Shown here in pieces: positions 44,016 through 53,729 of a stretch of 64,000 nt of DNA (its first letter is position 1; every line of letters starts with the position of its first letter). The notes beneath the pieces are model-generated. The model worked only from the letters and a program-made list of their open reading frames with translations. It was not told the origin of the DNA and ran no database searches. A program made the position numbers and the translations under genes. This DNA is from Alteribacter natronophilus (GTDB taxonomy: Bacteria > Bacillota > Bacilli > Bacillales > Salisediminibacteriaceae): the NCBI RefSeq assembly GCF_006007885.1, contig NZ_VCRO01000002.1:62001-126000 (forward strand), given 5' to 3'.

Positions 44016-44307
44016 ATGCCATTTTCCGATACGCGTATTTTCGGCTCTTAACTTACAAAGTCCCGGCATGAACCGGGTTTTCTTTTTGCCTTTGAATGGT
44101 AAAATAAAAATAGATTAGATCTCGCTCAATTGAGCATAACTGATGATATAGCTTCTTCAATAAGAAGAGTATGATATACATTTGGCGAAAGTGTGCTGTG
44201 ATGAGCCAAACCATCAGGGTGACCGGAGATTTAATCGAGCCCTTACTGAAGGCAATTCAGGCAGCTGAGAGCCAATCAAATTGAAAAAATAAAGGAGTTC
44301 GGTTTTT
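44016..44307 (+). other. Leader region of cshA with hairpins
   Basis: A second T-tailed hairpin (CCCGG/CCGGG, 44062-44088), a perfect palindrome GCTCAATTGAGC (44124-44135) and CTTCTT-CAAT-AAGAAG (44153-44168). Long structured leaders are common for cold-induced RNA helicases; no known riboswitch fits. Confidence 0.5.
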
Positions 44308-45813
44308 TTGACAGTATTTGCAGATTTAAATATCCACCCACAACTACTCAAGTCACTTGATCAAATGGGATTTGAGGAGCCTACCCCGATCCAGAAGGAA
44401 GTTCTTCCGATTGCCAAAACAGGCAAAGATGTGATCGGCCAGGCACAGACAGGAACAGGGAAAACAGCCGCTTTCGGTATTCCCCTTATTGAAAAAATGG
44501 AGCAGGAAACACGCCACCCTCAGGGGATCGTGCTTGCACCGACACGGGAGCTTGCGATTCAGGTAGCTGAAGAGCTTAACAAAATCGGCCGCTACAGCAG
44601 CGTACGTGCGCTTCCGATTTACGGTGGACAGGAAATCGGCCGTCAGATTCGAGCGCTGAAAAACCGTCCGCAGATTATCGTTGCGACACCTGGTCGCCTG
44701 CAGGACCACATGCGCCGCGGTACGATCAAACTTTCCGACATCAACACAGTTGTCCTTGATGAAGCAGACGAAATGCTCAGCATGGGCTTTGTGGAAGAGA
44801 TCGAAGAAATTCTGGAGTCGGTTCCCGATAACCGCCAGACGCTTCTGTTCTCGGCTACTATGCCGCCGCGCCTTCAGTCCATCCTTAACAAGTACATGAA
44901 CGACCCGGCCCAGGTGAAAGTTAAAGCAAAGGAAATGACGGTCTCAAACATCGACCAGCGTTACGTGGAAGTTCACGAACGCCAGAAGTTCGATACACTC
45001 TGCCGCCTGGTGGACATTCATTCTCCTGAACTTGCCATCGTGTTCGGCCGCACGAAGCGCCGTGTTGACGAGCTCGCCGATGCTCTTTTCCAGCGCGGGT
45101 ACGAAGTCGAAGGGATTCATGGTGACCTTCCTCAGAACAAGCGTGATAAAGTCATCCAGAAGTTCAAGCAGAAGCGTATCGAGATTCTTGTCGCTACAGA
45201 TGTGGCTGCCCGCGGACTTGACGTAAGCGGCGTATCCCATGTGTTTAACTTCGACCTTCCTCAGGATCCTGAAAGCTACGTGCACCGGATCGGCCGTACC
45301 GGTCGTGCCGGCAAGCATGGTGTTGCCTTCTCCTTTGTAACACCGCGGGAGAAAGAGCATATCAATGTGATCGAAAAAACAACGAAAAAGAAAATGACGT
45401 TCGAAAAAGCTCCGACCATGAAAGATGCAAGCGAAGGTCGTCAGCAGCAGGCTGCAGAACAGCTTACTGAAGTCATTGAGAATGAACAATTCGCGGATCT
45501 GACTGAGAAAGCTGAAGAGCTTCTCGGCTCCTACGATGCAGTAACACTCGTGTCGGCAGCGCTGAAGATGGCGAGCAAAGAGCCGGGTAAAGAAGTGAAG
45601 ATCAACCTTACAAGCGAGCCGCCGGTCCGGATCAAGCACGGTAAAGGACCAAAAGGTAAAGGTGGTTACAGCAAAGGCAAAGGCGGATACCGCGGAGGCG
45701 GAAAGCCCCGTAACGACCGCCGCGGCCGGCAGGGCGGAAAAGACAACCACCGTGGACGTCCGGAAGGCAGAAAAAAGGAATTTTCCTTTGCGGCCAAGCG
45801 TGGCAAAGGCTAA
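44308..45813 (+). CDS. cshA: DEAD-box RNA helicase CshA
   Basis: 501 residues from a TTG start with AAAGGAG. Motifs: Q-motif [32 protein letters not shown] (VLDEADEML), [16 protein letters not shown] and [11 protein letters not shown] long Gly/Lys/Arg-rich tail ([17 protein letters not shown]) is typical of CshA, which binds the degradosome and helps ribosome maturation in the cold. Position beside csp fits. Confidence 0.94.
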   Translation: MTVFADLNIHPQLLKSLDQMGFEEPTPIQKEVLPIAKTGKDVIGQAQTGTGKTAAFGIPLIEKMEQETRHPQGIVLAPTRELAIQVAEELNKIGRYSSVRALPIYGGQEIGRQIRALKNRPQIIVATPGRLQDHMRRGTIKLSDINTVVLDEADEMLSMGFVEEIEEILESVPDNRQTLLFSATMPPRLQSILNKYMNDPAQVKVKAKEMTVSNIDQRYVEVHERQKFDTLCRLVDIHSPELAIVFGRTKRRVDELADALFQRGYEVEGIHGDLPQNKRDKVIQKFKQKRIEILVATDVAARGLDVSGVSHVFNFDLPQDPESYVHRIGRTGRAGKHGVAFSFVTPREKEHINVIEKTTKKKMTFEKAPTMKDASEGRQQQAAEQLTEVIENEQFADLTEKAEELLGSYDAVTLVSAALKMASKEPGKEVKINLTSEPPVRIKHGKGPKGKGGYSKGKGGYRGGGKPRNDRRGRQGGKDNHRGRPEGRKKEFSFAAKRGKG

Positions 45814-45828
45814 CTGATAAAAAGAGAG

Positions 45829-45860
45829 TCCGGACCTCACTGTGAGATCCGGATTTTCCT
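45829..45860 (+). terminator. Terminator of cshA
   Basis: TCCGGACCTCAC / GTGAGATCCGGA stem with a T-rich tail. Confidence 0.8.
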
Positions 45861-45943
45861 TTATTCCGGTGCAGCCCTGCGATTTTTCCAACTGTAAAAA
45901 GGGTATAAGAATATAAGGACTCACAAAAGAAAGAGGGATTCGT

Positions 45944-46789
45944 GTGGTCGAACAGATACTGTCGGATATCGTTGTTATTATTGTGGTACTCGGGATACTG
46001 TTTCTTGGTACTCTTCTGATCAGCAACTGGGTGTTTCTGAACCGGTTCAGAGAAGATGTCCTTTATATGAAAATGGAAGACAAAGCAGACAAACAGAAGG
46101 GGGAGGGAGAAATTCCGCCTCTGATGGATACGTATCTGCGGAAAGTCAAAGCTGCCGAAGAAGCTGATTTAACGGAAGCTTTTGTCACCTATGAAGGATA
46201 CAGCAGGCAAAAGAGCGGCGATAAGTTGGCTCCGGTTAAAGGGGAACAGTTCTTCCGCACCGATAAACCCGGGTTTGTCTGGATGGGCTTTTCGAGAGTG
46301 AACGCCATCGTCAGAATGAACACGATTGAAAAAATGACCCATTCAGAAGGTACGCACATTACGAGGCTCTGGTCTATTTTTCCTGTAAACCGGCAGGGCG
46401 GGGATACGGTGAGAAGGCGTCACCTGATCCGCTACGCAGCTGACCTTCTGCTCTGTCCCCAGGCGTTTATTCAAAATCCGTCAGTAACTTTCAGGGAGAC
46501 TGGCGATCATGAAGTGACTGTCAATGTGGAGAGCGGAAAAGAGAATGCAGAGATCGTTCTTACATTCGGACAGGATGGGCTGCCGGTTTCAGCACGCTCC
46601 GTAAGGCCGGAGCGTACGGGAGAAGAGGTGGAGTGGAGCCTTACCTACTCTGATTACCGGGAAACCGCAAGCGGGGTAACTGTACCGCACCGGCTCGACA
46701 GCACATGGCATGCGGCTGACGGGGAACTTCAGGATTTCTCCATGCAGATCAGGACGGTTCACTATGAACAGTCCAATTACAAAGAATAA
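45944..46789 (+). CDS. Membrane-anchored protein, DUF6544/DUF6920-like
   Basis: 281 residues from GTG (AAAGAGGG upstream). One N-terminal membrane helix (DIVVIIVVLGILFLGTLLIS), then a soluble beta-rich domain: PPLMDTYLRKVKAAEEADLT, a long sheet region, and YSDYRETASGVTVPHRLDSTW near the end. The pattern resembles LolA-like barrel proteins of the DUF6544/6920 group, but this is a tentative match. Function unknown. Confidence 0.6.
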   Translation: MVEQILSDIVVIIVVLGILFLGTLLISNWVFLNRFREDVLYMKMEDKADKQKGEGEIPPLMDTYLRKVKAAEEADLTEAFVTYEGYSRQKSGDKLAPVKGEQFFRTDKPGFVWMGFSRVNAIVRMNTIEKMTHSEGTHITRLWSIFPVNRQGGDTVRRRHLIRYAADLLLCPQAFIQNPSVTFRETGDHEVTVNVESGKENAEIVLTFGQDGLPVSARSVRPERTGEEVEWSLTYSDYRETASGVTVPHRLDSTWHAADGELQDFSMQIRTVHYEQSNYKE

Positions 46790-46793
46790 AAAT

Positions 46794-46833
46794 AGCCCGG
46801 TTTTCTCTGGTACAGAGGGGAAACCGGGTTTTT
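46794..46833. terminator. Bidirectional terminator
   Basis: GCCCGGTTTTCTCTG / CAGAGGGGAAACCGGG stem with T-run, between converging genes. Confidence 0.88.
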
Positions 46834-46849
46834 ACATATGCTGCTGTAC

Positions 46850-47575
46850 TTACCTTTCAGTAATTCGCCGGATTTCCTCAAGCACCGGCATCTTTTCCTT
46901 TTCTTCCTCCGTGACTCGTGACCAGTCGATCCCGGACGGTTTCTCATAAGGGGAATCTGTGGCAAAGCATTCATTTTCCGTGGCTATGTAATCCACAGTC
47001 AGATCATAGGGATCTCTTGGAATGTCATCATCCACGAGCTGAACTGAATTGACAGTGCCGATTACCGGTATTTTACCGTTACCCAGCTCTCTGAGGATGG
47101 CGTATTCCCTGTCGGCAAAACCCTCACCTTTACCGAGTCGCCGGCCGTCACGGTGAAGGGCAACGGATCCCACTACGAGAAGATCAATGGAAGGAAGATC
47201 CGAGAGGGGAACAACCTTACCGTAACTGTTCATATGCTTCAGGCTTGCCGCTTTCCGCTCCTCGCCGGGTGGGACGTCGGCTGGATCAATCCGGACAAAT
47301 CCGTCCTTGAGCCTTGGAGTAGGAATCAGCAGTGTTTTTCCGTCCTTGAGCACCTGGCTGCGGATCGGGAGCTGCGGAGAGTCGGGATTTACTTTCACGA
47401 CTTCTGCTTTTTTATATACGTCAAGCTCAAATACCTGGCGGGCTGCCGATTCTGCTCCTTTAAAGTTCGGAATACGGCCTTTGAGGGGAAAGGGAAAACG
47501 CCCGACCTTTTCCTTCTCCATTGTGTCCCAGACCTGCTCACGAATATGGTGTTTCGGATTCTCATTCTCTGTCAT
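46850..47575 (-). CDS. 5-formyltetrahydrofolate cyclo-ligase family protein
   Basis: 241 residues from ATG 47575 (GGGAGG upstream); an upstream in-frame ATG at 47635 is not favoured. The motif KGRIPNFKGAESAARQVFEL is typical of the MTHFSD/archaeal branch; IPTPRLKDGFVRIDP and GKGEGFADREYAIL are the ATP/folate-site segments. This branch is distinct from YqgN-type 5-FCL, so the exact reaction may differ. Confidence 0.8.
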   Translation of the reverse strand: MTENENPKHHIREQVWDTMEKEKVGRFPFPLKGRIPNFKGAESAARQVFELDVYKKAEVVKVNPDSPQLPIRSQVLKDGKTLLIPTPRLKDGFVRIDPADVPPGEERKAASLKHMNSYGKVVPLSDLPSIDLLVVGSVALHRDGRRLGKGEGFADREYAILRELGNGKIPVIGTVNSVQLVDDDIPRDPYDLTVDYIATENECFATDSPYEKPSGIDWSRVTEEEKEKMPVLEEIRRITER

Positions 47576-47671
47576 CGTTTCAAGCCTCCCGCTGAATGAA
47601 TTCCGGTACGTGTTCCTCATATTCTCCGGCTTCATCCCCAGTATAGACGAGCAGGAGGCATTTGAAAAAGC

Positions 47672-47878
47672 CTTTTCTGAAAGGCTATTTTCGGAAAGAT
47701 TGTTGTTTTTCTACGCTACAGACCGACGCTTTCCGCGGGCAACACCTCAGCCTCCTCGGGAAAATCGCCCTGCGGGGTCTTCGGCTGTTGCTTTTCCCGC
47801 CGGAGTCGCGGCCTTTCGCTTCGAAATTAATAATACCAATAGCAACAATCTTTACGAAAAGCTCTTTTCTGAAAGGCT
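47672..47878. repeat. MITE-like repeat inserted into another copy, flanked by 15-bp direct repeats
   Basis: The element 47688-47860 has near-perfect inverted ends (TTTTCGGAAAGATTGTTG and CAACAATCTTTACGAAAA) and the usual core CTTTCCGCGGGC, CCTCCTCGGG, CCCTGCGGGGTCTTC, CTTTTCCCGC. It is flanked by CTTTTCTGAAAGGCT at 47672-47686 and again at 47864-47878. The second of these is the left end of the adjacent copy (47866-48025), so this element seems to have jumped into it. Confidence 0.75.
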
Positions 47879-48025
47879 GTTGTACTAAGCCGCTGCATGC
47901 GGACACTTTCCTCGGGCAGGGCCTCAGCCTCTTCAGGAAAACCGCCTCCGGGGTCTTCTGCTCCTGCTTTTCCCGCAGCAGTTGCCGCCTTTCGCACCAA
48001 ATAGATCCTTTACGAAAACACAGTT
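47866..48025. repeat. MITE-like repeat, older host copy
   Basis: Left end TTTTCTGAAAGGCTGTTG (15/18 to the family end), right end about GATCCTTTACGAAAACACAG. The core is diverged but keeps GCCTCAGCCTC, GGGGTCTTCTGC and CTTTTCCCGC. It is split from its left flank by the copy at 47688. Confidence 0.65.
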
Positions 48026-48043
48026 AATTGAAAAAAACAGGAG

Positions 48044-48059
48044 TGTTTCACGTGAAACG
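48044..48059. other. parS: parS site (ParB/Spo0J binding)
   Basis: TGTTTCACGTGAAACG matches the parS consensus TGTTTCACGTGAAACA at 15 of 16 positions, with the palindromic centre intact. In Bacillus, parS sites cluster in the origin-proximal part of the chromosome and load ParB and SMC. It lies in the gap after the cobW-like gene. Only one was found in the window. Confidence 0.85.
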
Positions 48060-48061
48060 AC

Positions 48062-48092
48062 AGAAAAATCCGACAGCATTTACTGTCGGATT
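48062..48092 (-). terminator. Terminator of the Zur operon
   Basis: AATCCGACAG / CTGTCGGATT perfect stem; the A-run on the left gives the U-tail on the minus strand. Confidence 0.85.
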
Positions 48093-48118
48093 CCGAAGAA
48101 CAGATTAGACAGTCGTCC

Positions 48119-49324
48119 TCATACTTCAACAGAGCCAGGCTCAGCTGTCTGAAAAGCAGGGAGGGGATCGGCAAAAGAAGACCAGTCCTGCTTAAGTTCA
48201 TCATCTGTCAGGAGACATGCGTCCAGTGAAGTGCTTACTTTCTCTTCTTTCATTTCGATCCCGATAAACACGATTTCATTGGCACGGTCACCGTATGGTT
48301 CCTCCCAGCCTTTTTTCAGTTCAGGATCCTCGGCGAACAATTCTTCAAGTTCCTGATCGGAATAGGAGGCGAGCCACTCTCCTGCCGAAGAAATTGTGAT
48401 TGAGCCGCCGGCCTGGGAAAGTAATCCGGCCGTGTGGTTCCGGGTAGCTGCCCAGAAGAATCCTTTGGCGCGGATCACTTCCTTCGGCCAGTTTTCAAGC
48501 CAGCGCATCAGTCTCTCAGGATGGAAAGGCCGGCGTCTGCGGTAAACGAACGAAGATATACCGTACTCCTCTGTTTCAGGGACGTGCTCTTCATTGAGTT
48601 CTTTTATCCAGCCCGCTGCCTGACTCGCTTTTTCAAAATCAAACAGACCGGTATCGAGTACGCTGGAAAGGTCTACGTTTCCATATACCGAAGTGACCAT
48701 CCGTGCCTCGGGATTAAGCTTTTTAAGAACGGCCTGGAGATGAACGAGTTCATCTGAAGGAATTTTGTCCGCTTTATTAAGGACTATTACGTCGGAAAAT
48801 TCAACCTGGTCCGTGAGAAGATCCACTACATCCCGGTGATCTGTCTCATCGACTCCTTCGCCGCGGTCGACGAGGGTTTCTCCGCTGTTATAATCATTCC
48901 AGAACGAGTAGGCATCGACCACAGTCACCATTGTATCGAGACGGGAGATGCTGCTGAGATCGATACCAAGCTCCTCATCAATATACGTGAAGGTCTGGGC
49001 AACCGGGACGGGTTCGCTGATTCCTGTTGATTCAATAACAAGATAGTCGATATTCCCGTCGTCGATCAGTTTTTTCACTTCGAGGATCAAATCTTCACGC
49101 AGCGTGCAGCAGATACAGCCGTTCTGCATTTCCACCAGCTTTTCCTCAGTGCGGGAAAACCCTCCCTGCTCAATCAGGTCACCGTCAATATTGATTTCAC
49201 TCATATCGTTGACGATGACGGCTGCTTTTCTCCCTTCCAGATTAGAGAGGATATGATTCATAAGAGTTGTTTTACCGGCTCCAAGAAAGCCGCTTAACAC
49301 TGTTACGGGGATTCGTTTATCCAT
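48119..49324 (-). CDS. zagA: CobW/COG0523 GTPase, probable zinc metallochaperone (ZagA/YciC-like)
   Basis: 401 residues. Walker [17 protein letters not shown]; the metal-binding motif [12 protein letters not shown] (CxCC), [15 protein letters not shown], and the G4-like NKAD. The C-terminal CobW_C domain includes [11 protein letters not shown] and [10 protein letters not shown]. In Bacillus, ZagA delivers zinc to enzymes such as FolE during deficiency. It is second in an operon controlled by a Zur box, which supports zinc rather than cobalt or nickel. Start 26 bp after the upstream gene. Confidence 0.9.
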   Translation of the reverse strand: MDKRIPVTVLSGFLGAGKTTLMNHILSNLEGRKAAVIVNDMSEINIDGDLIEQGGFSRTEEKLVEMQNGCICCTLREDLILEVKKLIDDGNIDYLVIESTGISEPVPVAQTFTYIDEELGIDLSSISRLDTMVTVVDAYSFWNDYNSGETLVDRGEGVDETDHRDVVDLLTDQVEFSDVIVLNKADKIPSDELVHLQAVLKKLNPEARMVTSVYGNVDLSSVLDTGLFDFEKASQAAGWIKELNEEHVPETEEYGISSFVYRRRRPFHPERLMRWLENWPKEVIRAKGFFWAATRNHTAGLLSQAGGSITISSAGEWLASYSDQELEELFAEDPELKKGWEEPYGDRANEIVFIGIEMKEEKVSTSLDACLLTDDELKQDWSSFADPLPAFQTAEPGSVEV

Positions 49325-49350
49325 TTTTACAGCTCCTTGTCTATTATTTA

Positions 49351-50520
49351 TTAGCAGTGATGCTCCACGATCCTGCCAGCTCCTCGCCGGGCACCGGAAA
49401 TATTGCGTGCTGCTGGACCGAGGGCAAGTTCAGCCAGGCCACCGGTTACATATAAATGATCACACCATTCGAGATTGTCAGGTACGGCCGGATAGCCGCA
49501 CTGGGCACATGCTAGCTGCTCATCCCTGATGAGCGGGCTGAGCCAGTCCATACCGGGAGGCGTCTGTTCAAAACCTGTAGCAAGAATGACCGTCTCTGAT
49601 TCACAGGTATTGTTTGCGTCGCGGTCAGACAGAATGACAGAGCCGGAAGGGGTCTCGGTAACGTCGTCAATACTCATCTGTTTCAAGGATGCCAGGCCCT
49701 CTCTTTCAGCGTTCATAAGAGAGCGGACCAGAGGGCGGGGAACCGATCCCCGGTGCCTGGCACTGCGGATCATCTCGCGTCTTTTATGGAGGCTTCTTTC
49801 TCTCTGAAAAGGCCCCATGTATTTCTGGCCCATCCATCCAGGATCACTGTCGAATTCATGGAGGCGGAACGGGTGACGTCTAACCATTGTGACCTTCCCT
49901 GGAAGGTGTTTTCCAAGAGCCAGTGTAAGATGTGCGGCTGTAATGCCGCCTCCGATCACTGTCACCGGGCCGGATAGCCCTTCTATACTCCAATCCCGGT
50001 CAAAAACATGAAAAATCCGGTCAGGTCGGGAATCTTTAAGTTCACGGGCCCACTCAGGCCAGTAAGGCTGTTCGCCGAGCCCAATTGCGATGGCGGTCTT
50101 TTTCGCACTGATGATCTCTCCGTGACTGAGCGTGACTTCCCACGAGCTGCCCCGTTTTTTCAGGCCTGTTACCCGTCCCTGTTTCCAGGAATTCATCAGC
50201 CCGGCCTCTTCAAATTCAGTCAGTGAATGACGGTTAAACAGATCCAGTTTCGGTTTTTTCTGCCGTCCGGTGAAAGGGGACGGATCATTCTCCTTTTTTG
50301 CGAACGATTCCAGTGAAAAAGGAGAGGGGGACAGGTGGTGAACAAATGGTGACCGGAGATAGGTCATTCCGATTTTGCCGGTACAGTGCAGCCAGTTTTT
50401 CAAAGGGGAAGAGTGGGGATCCACTATAACCATGTTACGAGGGTCTGTACCACCCTGCCGTACGAGGTAGGATGCGAGCGTACAGCCCTGAATACCGCCT
50501 CCTATAATCAGCCATTCCAT
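49351..50520 (-). CDS. FAD/NAD(P)-binding oxidoreductase, SidA/IucD-like, in a Zur-controlled operon
   Basis: 389 residues. [20 protein letters not shown] is an FAD Rossmann motif; [20 protein letters not shown] is a second dinucleotide site; [12 protein letters not shown] is the ATG-type motif of N-hydroxylating monooxygenases. The shape is that of lysine/ornithine N-monooxygenases, though residues for a particular amine cannot be read. Co-transcribed with the CobW GTPase. A role in making or handling a zinc ligand is possible but speculative. GAGGTGAACC precedes the ATG. Confidence 0.8.
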   Translation of the reverse strand: MEWLIIGGGIQGCTLASYLVRQGGTDPRNMVIVDPHSSPLKNWLHCTGKIGMTYLRSPFVHHLSPSPFSLESFAKKENDPSPFTGRQKKPKLDLFNRHSLTEFEEAGLMNSWKQGRVTGLKKRGSSWEVTLSHGEIISAKKTAIAIGLGEQPYWPEWARELKDSRPDRIFHVFDRDWSIEGLSGPVTVIGGGITAAHLTLALGKHLPGKVTMVRRHPFRLHEFDSDPGWMGQKYMGPFQRERSLHKRREMIRSARHRGSVPRPLVRSLMNAEREGLASLKQMSIDDVTETPSGSVILSDRDANNTCESETVILATGFEQTPPGMDWLSPLIRDEQLACAQCGYPAVPDNLEWCDHLYVTGGLAELALGPAARNISGARRGAGRIVEHHC

Positions 50521-50541
50521 TTCCGGTTCACCTCACAGATT

Positions 50542-50582
50542 AATATAAATCGTAATTGTTTCGATCGTAATTATTACGATTT
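50542..50582 (-). promoter_or_regulatory. Zur box overlapping the operon promoter
   Basis: Plus strand 50562-50582 has CGATCGTAAT-T-ATTACGATTT: the right half-site matches the Bacillus Zur consensus in full and the left half at 8 of 10. A second, weaker box (50547-50567) overlaps it. On the minus strand TTACGA, a 17-bp spacer and TATATT (50542-50547) form the likely promoter, with the box covering the -35. Hence repression when zinc is plentiful. Confidence 0.85.
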
Positions 50583-50705
50583 ATAGTGTAATCAATTTTT
50601 CCGTTCTCTGCAAGCTCCATTTTCAACTCAGGGTGTCCCCGGGCAGGAAAAGGGGAAACGGGAGAAGAAAGGGTAACAGAGTAAACCATTGAGGAGGGCG
50701 ATCAG

Positions 50706-52148
50706 GTGAAGATGACAGAGTATGATAACTATGTGGAAAAGATCAGAACAGAGGAGGGAGTGCCGGGTGTAGCCGTCGGTCTGAAAGAGGGAAGAGCACG
50801 GCTCTATGAACGTGGGTACGGCTACCGGAACGAAGAGCAGAAGCTGCCGGTCACGATGGATACGGTATTTGGTATTGCTTCGATTACAAAGTCCTTCACG
50901 TGTCTTGCCATCATGCAGCTTAAAGATGAGGGAAAGCTCGATGTAAACGATCCGGTCATCCGTTACATACCGGACTTTGCCCGGGTATGTGCCTGTGCGG
51001 AGGATATCACCATCCACCATCTCATGACGCACACCTCCGGGCTTCCGCCGCTTCCGACTTTAATTTATGCCAATATCCGTTCGTTTGAAAAGGATCCGGA
51101 TGCCAATGACTACCCTGGTATTGATATTAAGAAGACTGACCGGGAGCCGGTTGATGATTACAGGCACCTGATTGATGCCATTACGGAAAAAGATGTGAAA
51201 CCGCTCGGTAAGCCGGGGGAGGCGTTCAGCTATTCCAATGACGGCTATGCCATCCTTGGAGCGGTGATCGAGAGTGTCTCGGGAAAAAGCTATGAACGGT
51301 ACGTAAAGGAGCATATCCTTAACCCTGCCGGAATGACCCGGTCATTTTTTACAGAGGAAGAGCTGAAAGGTCTTGATGACGTGACAGAGCTGTATGCGAA
51401 AAAAGCAGAAGCAGAGTCCAGCGTCTACGCATCACCGGTCTGGTGGGACGCTCCGGCTATGAGAGCGGCAGGCTACCTGAAATCAACCGCATCTGACCTG
51501 CTGATGTATTCAAACATCTACCTTGATCAGGGCATAGTGGGAGGAAACCGGATTGTATCGGAAGAAAGTCTTGAGGAGATGATGGCACCTCACGTGGAAA
51601 TCGAACCCGGCCGCTATTACGGTTATGGATTTTTTATTACCCCCGATTATTTCGGAAACAAGCTTGTGGAGCACGGGGGAAGCCTGAAAGCGATCAGCTC
51701 TCAGCTTTCCATGATTCCGGAAAAGGGTTTAAGCGGTGTGGTGCTGACCAATCTTGCCGGCGTGCCGGCTTCTTCGATTATGAACGCAGCCTTTAATGCT
51801 GCGGGCGGACGGGATCTGCAGGATCGCCTGCATCCGCTGGAAGGTGCCTGCACTTTGACGGATGAGGAAAAGCGGGAGTATACGGGCACCTATGAATCTA
51901 TGGAAGGGATGAACCTTTCCGTGCAGGTCGAGGGCTCATCGTTAACAGGCGTATCGGCGGGTAAAGATCTTGAGCTTCTCTGTGTGGAAAAGGATCTGTT
52001 CATTGCAAAGAGCGGGGAACATAGCGAATACCTTCGTTTCATACGCGATGAAACCGGCCGTGTATCCCAGGTAGCCTTTCATTACCGGCAGTTTCCGAAA
52101 ACCGGCGCTGTAGTGAAAGAAAGTGCAGGCCTGCAGTCAAAGAAGTAA
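50706..52148 (+). CDS. Serine hydrolase, class C beta-lactamase family
   Basis: 480 residues from GTG (GAGGAGGG upstream). Catalytic motifs: SITK (SxxK) in FGIASITKSFTCLAIMQ, YSND (YxN) in FSYSNDGYAILG, and HGG near residue 320. The C-terminal ~100 residues form an extra lipocalin-like domain (YTGTYESMEGMNLSVQVEG). It has no signal peptide, so cytoplasmic; more likely an esterase or peptidase than a true beta-lactamase. Confidence 0.88.
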   Translation: MKMTEYDNYVEKIRTEEGVPGVAVGLKEGRARLYERGYGYRNEEQKLPVTMDTVFGIASITKSFTCLAIMQLKDEGKLDVNDPVIRYIPDFARVCACAEDITIHHLMTHTSGLPPLPTLIYANIRSFEKDPDANDYPGIDIKKTDREPVDDYRHLIDAITEKDVKPLGKPGEAFSYSNDGYAILGAVIESVSGKSYERYVKEHILNPAGMTRSFFTEEELKGLDDVTELYAKKAEAESSVYASPVWWDAPAMRAAGYLKSTASDLLMYSNIYLDQGIVGGNRIVSEESLEEMMAPHVEIEPGRYYGYGFFITPDYFGNKLVEHGGSLKAISSQLSMIPEKGLSGVVLTNLAGVPASSIMNAAFNAAGGRDLQDRLHPLEGACTLTDEEKREYTGTYESMEGMNLSVQVEGSSLTGVSAGKDLELLCVEKDLFIAKSGEHSEYLRFIRDETGRVSQVAFHYRQFPKTGAVVKESAGLQSKK

Positions 52149-52213
52149 GCTGCTTATTGCAGAATCTGCATAGCACATGCAATTGTCAGCATGAAGTATA
52201 TAACCAGTAAAAG

Positions 52214-52242
52214 AAGCGTTTCCCCAGGGGAACGCTTTTTTT
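52214..52242 (+). terminator. Terminator of the serine hydrolase gene
   Basis: AGCGTTTCCCC / GGGGAACGCT stem with seven T. Confidence 0.88.
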
Positions 52243-52385
52243 ACCTAAAGGCGCTGTTAAAGGTTAATGTTGTATTTTTAATATTGATTGGAGCGCAGTG
52301 AGCGAAAATCAGCAGCAGACTTTATCAGAGCTGACCTGAAAAAAACTTCTGTAAGTGTGTTTTGCCGATATTTCCCCTGTTTCTC

Positions 52386-53525
52386 TCACTGTTTTGGCAT
52401 TAGACGGATGGTCTTAATCAGCCTTACTGCAGATTCAAATAAAAGTGATTCTGCATTGTTCATCGCTTCTTCCAGTGAAATGGGCCCGGAGACAATCGGG
52501 TGAACGACGCAGACACCGTGCTCCTCGAGAGCCTCGATGCCGCTGCCGATGGAGCCGGCAAGGGCAGCGGTTGGAATGCCGTGCTGTTTTGCAAGACGTC
52601 CGATTCCGGCTGGTACCTTGCCGAACAGGGACTGTCCGTCCACTCGGCCTTCTCCGGTAATCATAAGATCGGCTTCCGGAAGAGCATCGGTAAAACCCGA
52701 TGTTTCCATAATAAGCTCAATGCCGGGACGGAATGTGACACTCAAAAGGGAGCGAAGAAGAAAGCCAATTCCTCCTGCCGCCCCGCTTCCGGGAGTATCC
52801 GTTTCATCACGTCCGGTGTGAGCGGAGACTACCCGGGCAAAGTGGGCCATATCGTTTTCCATGGGAACAAGAAGTTCAGCTGTGACCCCTTTCTGTGGTC
52901 CAAATACGTGAACGGCACCGTCCTTTCCAAGAAGCGGATTGGTGACGTCCGAGGCAACGACAATGTTCGTGCTGCCGAGTCTCGGATCAAGGGCTGATGT
53001 GTCAATTTCGGCAATGGAACCGAGCTTCCCACCAGGACTGTTTAGAACCTGTCCGCCGCTGTCTATGAATCGGGCACCGAGAGCTTCAAAAATTCCTGTT
53101 CCGCAGTCCACAGTAGCACTGCCGCCAAGGCCGAGAACAATGGTTTCTGCACCAAGATTCAGGGCTTCAAGTATAAGCTCGCCGGTCCCAAAGGTAGTAC
53201 ACGAAAGGGGATCCAGTTCTTCCCGGGCAAGAAGAGGGAGCCCTGATGCGGCAGCAGTTTCAATAACAGCCGTTCTTTCTTCCGGCATCCAGCCCAAAGC
53301 AGCCTGAATGGGCCTTCCGAGGGGATCACGCACTTCTTTTACGATACGGTGTCCACCTGTTCCAAGGAGAATGGCATCCACCGTACCTTCACCCCCGTCA
53401 GCCATTGGGAAAGTACGGGTCCGGATATCGTCAGAAACGGTTTTTACAGCACTTTCAATAATACGTGCAGCTTCGGTACTGGATATAGAACCTTTAAAAG
53501 AGTCAGGGGCAATAAGAATCTTCAT
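52386..53525 (-). CDS. glxK: Glycerate kinase (GlxK/GarK type)
   Basis: 379 residues from ATG 53525; longer in-frame starts add unconserved residues. Marks: MKILIAPDSFKGSISSTEAA, FPMADGGEGTVDA, VLGLGGSATVDCGTGIFEALG, PGSGAAGGIGFLL, and TGEGRVDGQSLFGK. It phosphorylates glycerate (2-phosphoglycerate product in this class). The upstream site is weak (GGATGTG). Confidence 0.95.
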   Translation of the reverse strand: MKILIAPDSFKGSISSTEAARIIESAVKTVSDDIRTRTFPMADGGEGTVDAILLGTGGHRIVKEVRDPLGRPIQAALGWMPEERTAVIETAAASGLPLLAREELDPLSCTTFGTGELILEALNLGAETIVLGLGGSATVDCGTGIFEALGARFIDSGGQVLNSPGGKLGSIAEIDTSALDPRLGSTNIVVASDVTNPLLGKDGAVHVFGPQKGVTAELLVPMENDMAHFARVVSAHTGRDETDTPGSGAAGGIGFLLRSLLSVTFRPGIELIMETSGFTDALPEADLMITGEGRVDGQSLFGKVPAGIGRLAKQHGIPTAALAGSIGSGIEALEEHGVCVVHPIVSGPISLEEAMNNAESLLFESAVRLIKTIRLMPKQ

Positions 53526-53682
53526 CTTATTCACATCCAATTCAGAGGAATATAAATTCAATATATATGAATTTAGTTTCTTACTAAACTTAAACGATAT
53601 TCGAACGCTTACCATGGCAGATGTCAGCCAGCAGCGTAGAAAAACAGCAGTCTTTAAGAAGAGAGCTTTTGAAAACAGCCTG

Positions 53683-53714
53683 AAAAAACCCCCGCAGACC
53701 GGAATCTGCAGGGG
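53683..53714 (-). terminator. Terminator of the yjiH-like gene
   Basis: CCCCTGCAG/CTGCGGGGG stem with six U on the minus strand. Confidence 0.85.
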
Positions 53715-53729
53715 CGGAAAAGTAATCGT

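Noticed and set aside
47662-48027. Open frames over the repeats near 47.7-48.0 kb
   Set aside because: They run through the inverted repeats; similar false frames occur at 58082-58409, 62437-62991 and 63690-63968.
52255-52330. Half-copy of the MITE-like repeat
   Set aside because: GGCGCTGTTAAAGG resembles the alternative end type, but core blocks are absent.
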